Shown: in pieces, positions 1 through 5,360 of the stretch
Position numbering within the stretch: position 1 is the first letter of the stretch
How the letters are laid out: each line of letters begins with the position of its first letter
NCBI GenBank assembly: GCA_002400895.1
Contig: NVRO01000004.1
Span: 3,330-9,464, forward strand
DNA: 6,135 bases
Direction: 5' to 3'
Source of the DNA: Planctomycetota bacterium
GTDB lineage: Bacteria > Planctomycetota > UBA1135
The notes under the pieces: model-generated
The model's database searches: none
The model's input: the letters and a program-made list of their open reading frames with translations, nothing else
What the model was told of the DNA's origin: nothing
Program-made: the position numbers and the translations under genes

Positions 1-42
1 GCGGCGGCAAGGAAAACAGGGGGTTAAAAGACATTGGTGTAT

Positions 43-48
43 TAGAAT
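43..48 (+). promoter_or_regulatory. Possible -10 box (TAGAAT) upstream of mnmG
   Basis: TAGAAT matches the sigma-70 -10 consensus TATAAT at five of six bases. It is the same hexamer found upstream of purC and aroA in this window. Initiation about seven bases downstream would give a leader of roughly 60 nucleotides before mnmG. No convincing TTGACA-like -35 is visible at the usual spacing (about 20-25 reads GGGGTT). The assignment therefore rests on the hexamer and its recurrence. The leader otherwise contains only a small CTTGCAAG palindrome at 77-84. Confidence 0.3.
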
Positions 49-114
49 AGCGCAATCAGGCCGCTCGGTTGCACTGCTTGCAAGTGAGTTTTACCGGCAT
101 CCTGCAGGCGCGAA

Positions 115-1947
115 ATGAAGATGGGCAAGAAATTTGATGTTCTCGTAGTCGGTGGTGGACATGCCGGGGTGGAAGCCGCGGCTGCCGCTGCGCGGATTGG
201 TGCACGTACGGGGTTATTAAGTCTTAACCCCTCAGCAGTCGGACGGATGTCGTGCAACCCGGCAATCGGCGGAATCGGCAAAGGTCAACTCGCGCGAGAG
301 GTCGATGCACTGGGTGGTTTGATGGGGCTTGCCGCCGACCGGGCAGGGATTCAGTTTCGTACTCTGAACACCAGCAAGGGGAGGGCAGTGCAGTCTCCCC
401 GTGCCCAATGCGATCGCGAGGGCTATGAAAAGGTGGTTCAGGAGCTGCTGGAGGAGCAAGGCGGGGTTGAAGTCATCGCTGGCGAAGCAACCGAGTTGTT
501 GTTCCGTGGTGAATCAACTCAAGCGGGCCTACGTGGCGTGCGCATGGCCGATGGCGAGACCATCCTCGCCCCGGCAGTCATTCTCACTACCGGGACTTTT
601 CTCGAAGGCATTTTGCATACCGGGGGCGAACAGCAAGCCGGTGGACGGGTTGGTGAAGATGGGGCTGCTGCGTTGGGAGCGGCGTTGCGCGCGGCCGGTT
701 TGAAGACCAATCGCCTGAAGACCGGAACGCCGCCGCGAATCGCGCTTGATTCTGTGGATTTTTCAAAAATGGAAGAACAGCCCGGTGACGCCAATCCTTG
801 CCGCTTTTCCTTCCTGAGTGAAGCGATTGAACGTGACCAGATTTCGTGCTGGATTACGCGGACATCTGAGCGTACTCATGAAATAGTGCGTGCCAATTTG
901 CATCTTGCTCCGATGTACGCAGGCCGCATTGAGGGGCGTGGTCCGCGCTACTGCCCATCCATCGAAGACAAGATAGTGCGTTTCGCCGACCGCTCCGAAC
1001 ATCAGGTTTTCCTTGAGCCTGAAGGCTTCACCTCCGATGTGTTGTACGCAAATGGTATTTCCACCTCACTTCCTGTTGAGGTCCAGGAACAATTCGTGCG
1101 CACCATCGTCGGCATGGAAAAGGCGCGGATTGTGCAACCCGGTTATGCGGTCGAATACACCTTTATCTCTCCCAGTTGTTTGCGCCGCACGATGGAGGTT
1201 CGCTCGGTTCCCGGTCTGTACTTGGCAGGTCAAATTTGTGGCACCAGTGGCTATGAAGAAGCCGCCGCCCAAGGAATCATGGCAGGATTCAACGCCGCCC
1301 TGAAACTGGCCGGTCAAGCCGAGTTCGTACTTGGTCGCCACCAGGCTTACATCGGGGTGTTGATTGACGACCTGGTGGTCTGTGACCCCAATGAACCCTA
1401 CCGGATGTTCACTTCCCGTGCTGAACATCGACTGCTCCTGCGCCACGACACCGCCGACCGTCGACTTACTCCGCTGGCAGCTTCAATCGGTGGAGTTTCC
1501 ACTCTGCGGGCGGAGTGCAACGTGGTGAAGCAGGACCGGATTCAAAAAGTAAAGCAAAGGCTGGAGCGTGAGCGGCCGGATTTGTTGAAAATTTTGCGCC
1601 GCCATGACGGTGGGCTGGAGTCAATGTTGCAACAGGAGCCGGCGGCACGTGAATGGCTTCCGGAGTTTGATCATTGGCAGACCCTGGAGGCCGACATCCA
1701 ATATGCCGGTTATGAGGCCAGACAGTGGAGGTGGGTAGAGCGTTCTTCGGAACGGGAGAATACTCGGATTCCTGAGGGCTTTGACTACACTCAGTTGTCC
1801 GGTCTGCGTAACGAAGCACGCGAATGGCTGATCCAAAAACGCCCCAGCAGCTTGGGTGTAGCGGGGCGACTGGCTGGAGTTAGTCCTGCCGATCTGGCTC
1901 TGTTGGAAGTAGCCCTGGTGCGTGAATCAGCAGCTAACCGGAGTTGA
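115..1947 (+). CDS. mnmG: tRNA uridine-5-carboxymethylaminomethyl(34) synthesis enzyme MnmG (GidA)
   Basis: MnmG is the FAD-binding partner of the GTPase MnmE. The cytoplasmic complex installs (carboxymethyl)aminomethyl groups on C5 of wobble U34 in tRNAs reading two-fold degenerate codons. The 610-residue product has near-usual family length (about 620-630). The N-terminal FAD-binding loop reads GGGHAGVEAA (residues 13-22). The catalytic cysteine motif MSCNPAIGGIGKG gives Cys47, the same number as in E. coli. Signature 1, GPRYCPSIEDKIVRF, carries Cys280, equivalent to E. coli Cys277. Signature 2, AGQICGTSGYEEAAAQG, has Cys375 where Asn or Thr is usual. The C-terminal helical domain that contacts MnmE and tRNA is intact (FDYTQLSGL, RPSSLG). 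The ATG at 115 is chosen for its spacing to the FAD motif; only a weak CAGG (105-108) serves as ribosome binding site, and ATG at 121 is an alternative. Neither mnmE nor rsmG, frequent neighbours elsewhere, is seen here. Identity is near certain. Confidence 0.97.
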   Translation: MKMGKKFDVLVVGGGHAGVEAAAAAARIGARTGLLSLNPSAVGRMSCNPAIGGIGKGQLAREVDALGGLMGLAADRAGIQFRTLNTSKGRAVQSPRAQCDREGYEKVVQELLEEQGGVEVIAGEATELLFRGESTQAGLRGVRMADGETILAPAVILTTGTFLEGILHTGGEQQAGGRVGEDGAAALGAALRAAGLKTNRLKTGTPPRIALDSVDFSKMEEQPGDANPCRFSFLSEAIERDQISCWITRTSERTHEIVRANLHLAPMYAGRIEGRGPRYCPSIEDKIVRFADRSEHQVFLEPEGFTSDVLYANGISTSLPVEVQEQFVRTIVGMEKARIVQPGYAVEYTFISPSCLRRTMEVRSVPGLYLAGQICGTSGYEEAAAQGIMAGFNAALKLAGQAEFVLGRHQAYIGVLIDDLVVCDPNEPYRMFTSRAEHRLLLRHDTADRRLTPLAASIGGVSTLRAECNVVKQDRIQKVKQRLERERPDLLKILRRHDGGLESMLQQEPAAREWLPEFDHWQTLEADIQYAGYEARQWRWVERSSERENTRIPEGFDYTQLSGLRNEAREWLIQKRPSSLGVAGRLAGVSPADLALLEVALVRESAANRS

Positions 1948-2865
1948 GCCGGTCAGAATCGTGCAGATTTCCATATATTTATCGCCGGTGCGGCTGATAA
2001 TTTCGTCAGGAATGGAAGGCGGTGGTGCCTGGCGGTTCCAGTCACTGAGCGAACGCAGGTAAGTGCGTACGATTTCCTTGTCCCAACTCGGTGGCTCGGT
2101 ACCCTCGACGACTTGGTCGGACGGCCAATAACGTGATGAGTCGGGAGTCATCACTTCGTCGATCAATACCAGTTGACCGTCAATGCGGCCGAACTCGAAC
2201 TTGGTGTCGGCGAGCAGCACTCCCTTCTCGGCGCAGCGCTCGCTGGCGCTACTAAAAATACTGGTGGCGGTTGCGCGAATTTTTTCTGCATCCTCGGGAT
2301 TGCCGATCAACTCGACTGCCTGTTCCCAAGAAATCGGTTCGTCTTTTTCCGCCTTGGTGGTGGGAGTGTGCATGATTGATGGCAGCTGAGAGGCCATCTT
2401 CAGCCCGGTCGGCAGGGTCTGTTCCCAGAGACCTCCGTTTTGCTCATATTCGCGCCATCCGGAACCGGCAAGGTAGGCACGCAGCACAATCTCCACGTTG
2501 ACCCGTTCAGCCTCCCGGGTCCAGGTCAGGCGTCCCCGCAGTTGCTGGTGGCATCCGCTGGGCAAGTCGGGTACTTGTTCCGGTTCGCAGGTGATGCGCG
2601 CGGGAGGAATGGTGTCGGCAACTTGGCTCAGCCAATACTCGGTGATGTGGGTTAGTACGCGTCCCCGGTCGGGTACGGTTTCGTTCATGACCACGTCAAA
2701 GGCCGAGAGGCGGTCGGTGGCCACCATCAGTAGATTCCCGGGATGATCGGGATGGCGGTAAAGATCGCGGACTTTACCGGTATAAAACAAATCCCAGCCG
2801 GGTATTTTGAGCCCGCCACGGTATCCGGAGACGCCGCTTTCGGTGGTGGGGATTGAGGCACTCAT
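1927..2865 (-). CDS. purC: Phosphoribosylaminoimidazole-succinocarboxamide synthase (SAICAR synthetase)
   Basis: PurC joins aspartate to CAIR using ATP to make SAICAR in de novo purine synthesis, in the cytoplasm. From the ATG at 2865 the product is 312 residues. That is the long form of the family (about 290-315), not the ~237-residue E. coli/Bacillus form. The nucleotide loop reads TGKVRDLY (residues 29-36), followed by ATDRLSAFD (49-57) and the RAYLAGSGWREY segment. Both classical signatures are complete: LADTKFEFG (about 218-226) and LIDEVMTPDSSRYW (about 234-247). An in-frame GTG six bases upstream (2871) would add two residues. I prefer the ATG because a TAGAAT box ends eight bases before it, fitting a leaderless message, and no SD is present. 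The gene is divergent from aroA and overlaps mnmG tail-to-tail by 21 bases, so its last seven codons (including the stop) lie within mnmG. No other pur genes are in view. Confidence 0.96.
   Translation of the reverse strand: MSASIPTTESGVSGYRGGLKIPGWDLFYTGKVRDLYRHPDHPGNLLMVATDRLSAFDVVMNETVPDRGRVLTHITEYWLSQVADTIPPARITCEPEQVPDLPSGCHQQLRGRLTWTREAERVNVEIVLRAYLAGSGWREYEQNGGLWEQTLPTGLKMASQLPSIMHTPTTKAEKDEPISWEQAVELIGNPEDAEKIRATATSIFSSASERCAEKGVLLADTKFEFGRIDGQLVLIDEVMTPDSSRYWPSDQVVEGTEPPSWDKEIVRTYLRSLSDWNRQAPPPSIPDEIISRTGDKYMEICTILTGSTPVSC
1934..1956. repeat. Imperfect inverted repeat at the convergent mnmG/purC 3' ends
   Basis: ACCGG (1937-1941) pairs with CCGGT (1949-1953) around a seven-base loop. 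One mismatch and two further pairs (CT/AG) extend the stem. The hairpin contains the mnmG stop codon and lies inside the last codons of purC. Neither strand has a U-run after it, so it is not a standard intrinsic terminator. At most it could act as a weak two-way transcript-end or stability structure. Confidence 0.3.
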
Positions 2866-2872
2866 AACCACG

Positions 2873-2878
2873 ATTCTA
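2873..2878 (-). promoter_or_regulatory. Predicted -10 box for purC (leaderless promoter)
   Basis: Read on the minus strand, this is TAGAAT, five of six matches to the -10 consensus. The ATG at 2865 begins eight bases after its end, where transcription would be expected to start. This leaves no room for a ribosome binding site. A weak TAGATT lies about 16 bases upstream at -35 (2900-2895). The element forms one arm of a perfect inverted repeat with the aroA box. Confidence 0.5.
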
Positions 2879-2891
2879 GCGTAGGCAGGTT

Positions 2892-2897
2892 TAGAAT
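2892..2897 (+). promoter_or_regulatory. Predicted -10 box for aroA (leaderless promoter)
   Basis: TAGAAT ends six bases before the GTG at 2904, so the expected transcription start is the G of the start codon itself. No SD precedes the GTG, consistent with a leaderless transcript. No clear -35 is seen at 16-18 bases spacing; that stretch lies within the first codons of purC. Confidence 0.5.
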
Positions 2898-2903
2898 CTA
2901 CAG

Positions 2904-4190
2904 GTGTCTTTGCAATCTACACATCATCCTCGTATCGACCTTCCCGGTTGCAAGTCGGCCAGCGCACGCGCGCTGATATTGGCCTCATGTGCCAGTGGGC
3001 GGAGTTCTCTGAGCGGTTTGAGCAATAGCGAAGACACCCGCCACCTGGCTGCAGCACTTTCCACGCTGGGAGCGGGTATTCACCCGGACCTGGAATCTGG
3101 ATTTGATTCGTCGTCGGCAGTTAGTGGCGAAATTGAAATAGAGGGCATGTCCGGGCCTCCGATTGGTGGTGAGTTGATGGTTGACGCCGGTGAGGCCGCC
3201 ACCAACCTCAGGTTGCTGGTGGCCCTGGCAAGTATCTCGCCCGGTGGCTTTGGTGTTTGCGGCAGCCCCGGCTTGATGGGCCGACCACATTCCCCTCTGC
3301 TCGACTTCCTTGTGGATATGGGGCAGAGCATCGAAGTTGGTGAGCACATCAAGGTCGGTCCGTGGGCGCTACCCGGCGGCGATTGGCTCTGCCCTGCCGG
3401 AGCCAGTTCGCAGTTCCACTCGGGTTTGGCCTTGGCCGCTGTCTGCCGTTCGGCCGGCGAGGAGGTGCGTTTACATTTGCCGCCTGATTTGCCATCTCCT
3501 GGTTACTTCGAATTGACCATTGACACCATCCTCGATTTTTGCGGAGAGCGCTCCGCCGCAGTTGTTGGTGACTATGTATTGTTGCGTCCCGGGCCACCCC
3601 AACCATGTAAATGGGAATGTCCGGCTGACGCTTCGGCCGCCAGCTTTTTCCTGGTGCGGGCAATTCTGGAACAACGTCCGGTAAGTTTCGCGAGACCATG
3701 GTCGCCAAGTCACCCGGAAGCATGTTTTGCGACTTGGCTCCTTGAGCAAGGCTTGTTGTGCGAGGAATCTGCCGGCCAGTTTGATGTCGGCGAACGCTCC
3801 ATTGATGCCGCCAATGTGACCAGCAGTAGTGCCACATCCCTTGAGTTCAATGTAGACGCCTGTCCTGATGTCGCTCCCGCTCTTGCGGTGTTGGCAGCCC
3901 ACCTACCCTCGGGAGTTGTTATTTCCGGAGTCGGTCGGCTGCGGTTCAAGGAATCCGATCGCTTCAGCGGGATTTCCCGTTTGGCGACCAGGCTCGGGGC
4001 TGAAGTGGGGGAGCCGACCAGCGGTAGCTTGTTGATCAAACCAACTGCGACAGGTTCCAGGCAGCAAGCATTTGTGACCGATGGTGACCACCGTCTGGCG
4101 ATGGCCGCTGCGGTGGCAGGATTGGAAGTGGACGACCGCGCGTGTGTCGCCAAGTCGTTTCCCGGATTCTGGCAGGAGTTGCTGAAGTGA
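2904..4190 (+). CDS. aroA: 3-phosphoshikimate 1-carboxyvinyltransferase (EPSP synthase), atypical
   Basis: AroA transfers the enolpyruvyl group of PEP to shikimate-3-phosphate, the sixth step of the shikimate pathway. The 428-residue protein has typical length and the two-domain EPSP synthase order. Most residues known from the E. coli enzyme can be matched: Lys17, Ser18 and Arg22 in PGCKSASAR; Arg127 in GRP; Ser168-Ser169-Gln170 in SSQF; Asp322 in PDVA; Glu350 and Arg353 in FKESDR; Arg397 in DHRLAM; Lys417 in KSFP. Two motifs are unusual. The first loop has Cys16 where Ser or Asp is common. The usual GNAGTAMRP loop is GEAATNLRL (96-104), placing Ala99 at the position of E. coli Gly96. The GTG start is chosen because it fits the predicted leaderless promoter and leaves a short N-terminus before the catalytic lysine. 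Its TGA overlaps the next gene's start. Family assignment is strong; specificity for shikimate-3-phosphate is inferred from the retained residues. Confidence 0.88.
   Translation: MSLQSTHHPRIDLPGCKSASARALILASCASGRSSLSGLSNSEDTRHLAAALSTLGAGIHPDLESGFDSSSAVSGEIEIEGMSGPPIGGELMVDAGEAATNLRLLVALASISPGGFGVCGSPGLMGRPHSPLLDFLVDMGQSIEVGEHIKVGPWALPGGDWLCPAGASSQFHSGLALAAVCRSAGEEVRLHLPPDLPSPGYFELTIDTILDFCGERSAAVVGDYVLLRPGPPQPCKWECPADASAASFFLVRAILEQRPVSFARPWSPSHPEACFATWLLEQGLLCEESAGQFDVGERSIDAANVTSSSATSLEFNVDACPDVAPALAVLAAHLPSGVVISGVGRLRFKESDRFSGISRLATRLGAEVGEPTSGSLLIKPTATGSRQQAFVTDGDHRLAMAAAVAGLEVDDRACVAKSFPGFWQELLK
4174..4178 (+). promoter_or_regulatory. Shine-Dalgarno site for the lipoprotein gene
   Basis: AGGAG sits eight bases before the GTG at 4187, inside the last codons of aroA. 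It is the only strong SD sequence seen before a gene start in this window. It decides the start in favour of 4187 over the in-frame GTG at 4142. Confidence 0.65.
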
Positions 4191-5341
4191 AATGGCGGCA
4201 ACTGGGTTTACTGCTGTGCTTGTGCGCATGTGGTACAGCTGGTCAACCGTTGGGGCTGAGCAGGACCGGGGACCTTGATCTCACTGAACCGGTCCCCGCC
4301 CTGTTACAGCAGGCGCGGAGCTTCGAACTTGCCGGCGACTGGGAACAGGCCGCCCTGGCACTCGACACCTGGGCACGTCGCAACCCGGTTACGAGGAAAT
4401 GGGATTTACGCCGATTGCGCGCCGCAGATGGCGCCGGCGACAGGTTCACCGCAAGCCGGCTGCGCTTGATTTTGTTCAACGCCGACCCCAGCGACCTCGG
4501 CTTGAGAATTGATCTTGCCGACGACTTGCAGGCAATCGGCGATGGTGCTGCAGCGATTGCCTTGCTCGAGGAGGCATCTGCGATTGAACGCGATGCTGGC
4601 ACCGGAGCCAGTATGGCGCGCCGTGGCCTGGCTGAACTCTATTTGCGCGAGCAACAAACGGCATCTGCGGCAGCCTTGTTCGAAGAGTTGGCGTACGCGG
4701 CTCCACCCGGGCAGGGTGAAGGATTGGCCTTGACCGCATCTTCCCTGTGGGAAGAGATTGGTGACATTGAGGCGGCGTTGCGATGTGTAGAATTGGTATT
4801 GAATCCGGATGAGATGGCAGAAAATGAACGGATGGCATTGGCTAGATTGCGTGCCTTTAGTCAAGCCAAACCGGAAAATGTCAACGACGCGGTAGCCTTG
4901 CTGCGCCACCATCAGGATGCAGACGCACGATTGGCCGGGATTGTTTATCTTGCCCGCGACCTTTTTCCCGGTGATCTGGATGTGTTCATCGGTGCTTTGG
5001 TTGACTCCGACTCGCGGGTATTGCAGGTAGCCCTAAATCAGCTTGGGCTCCGCGGGGGGCCGACAGATGCGGAGTTCGCACTGGACTTTCTCGACCACCA
5101 ATCTATGGCGGTACGCATTGCCGCTTGTGGTTGTTTGGAGCGGGCTGGTGAAATGGCTCAGGCTCCGTCTCTGTTACCATTGCTGGTGCCCGAAAACCGG
5201 GCCCTTTTCCGGGCTGCGCGGCGTGCCTTGCAGTCCCTTTGCCAGCATCGAGTTGCGATTGGATTTGACCCGAGGCTCGATGAACGGGAAGAAATCGCCA
5301 TCGGCTGGCGGTTATGGTGTGCGCAGACTCTTAATCCCTAA
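4187..5341 (+). CDS. Predicted lipoprotein with TPR-like and HEAT-like repeats, function unknown
   Basis: The product is 384 residues from the GTG at 4187. This start gives a compact signal peptide: Lys2 and Arg4, a hydrophobic stretch, then the lipobox LCAC with the lipidated cysteine predicted at Cys15. Extending to the GTG at 4142 would bury the signal. After a short linker, residues about 37-210 form helix pairs resembling four degenerate TPRs (SFELAGDWEQAALALD, LQAIGDGAAAIALLEEA, LAELYLREQQTASAAALFEEL, LWEEIGDIEAALRCVE). Residues about 235-352 look like HEAT repeats, for example DSDSRVLQVALNQLG and DHQSMAVRIAACGCLERAG. The tail GFDPRLDEREEIAIGWRLW resembles the ending of many HEAT-repeat proteins in planctomycetes and similar bacteria, as I recall them. 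No catalytic motif is visible. The protein is probably an envelope-anchored protein-interaction scaffold facing the periplasm. The GTGA overlap with aroA implies translational coupling; galE follows closely. I cannot assign a function. Confidence 0.85.
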   Translation: MKWRQLGLLLCLCACGTAGQPLGLSRTGDLDLTEPVPALLQQARSFELAGDWEQAALALDTWARRNPVTRKWDLRRLRAADGAGDRFTASRLRLILFNADPSDLGLRIDLADDLQAIGDGAAAIALLEEASAIERDAGTGASMARRGLAELYLREQQTASAAALFEELAYAAPPGQGEGLALTASSLWEEIGDIEAALRCVELVLNPDEMAENERMALARLRAFSQAKPENVNDAVALLRHHQDADARLAGIVYLARDLFPGDLDVFIGALVDSDSRVLQVALNQLGLRGGPTDAEFALDFLDHQSMAVRIAACGCLERAGEMAQAPSLLPLLVPENRALFRAARRALQSLCQHRVAIGFDPRLDEREEIAIGWRLWCAQTLNP

Positions 5342-5360
5342 CTACTGAATAACAACAACA

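Larger units (their letters stand above)
2872..2898. repeat. Perfect 7-bp inverted repeat in the purC/aroA divergent gap
   Basis: GATTCTA (2872-2878) and TAGAATC (2892-2898) are exact reverse complements separated by 13 bases. The arms coincide with the predicted -10 boxes of the two divergent genes, so the symmetry may simply reflect two similar back-to-back promoters. It could alternatively be a dyad operator. The gap between the two start codons is too small for a separate regulator-binding region. Confidence 0.6.

Noticed and set aside
77..84. CTTGCAAG palindrome in the mnmG leader as a possible operator or terminator stem.
   Set aside because: Eight bases of self-complementarity without a loop, flanking symmetry or U-run is not enough for either.
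2..118. An open frame running from the window edge to a TGA overlapping the mnmG ATG (ATGA), which could be the tail of an upstream gene.
   Set aside because: Only 38 codons, no recognisable motif, and no resemblance to the MnmE C-terminus (which ends FCIGK). A stop-free run of this length is easily chance, and the TAGAAT box lies inside it.
4142..4186. A longer start (GTG at 4142) for the lipoprotein gene.
   Set aside because: It would overlap aroA by 49 bases, has no SD, and would place 15 residues ahead of a well-formed lipoprotein signal peptide.
2904..4190. Calling AroA a true class II (CP4-type) glyphosate-insensitive enzyme.
   Set aside because: Only the Ala at the Gly96 position fits; the GDK and SAQxK class II motifs are absent, so only an atypical or mixed type is supported.
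3349..4201. Several overlapping minus-strand open frames opposite aroA.
   Set aside because: They overlap one another and a recognised enzyme gene, lack start signals, and encode Arg/Pro-rich sequence typical of reverse-strand shadows.
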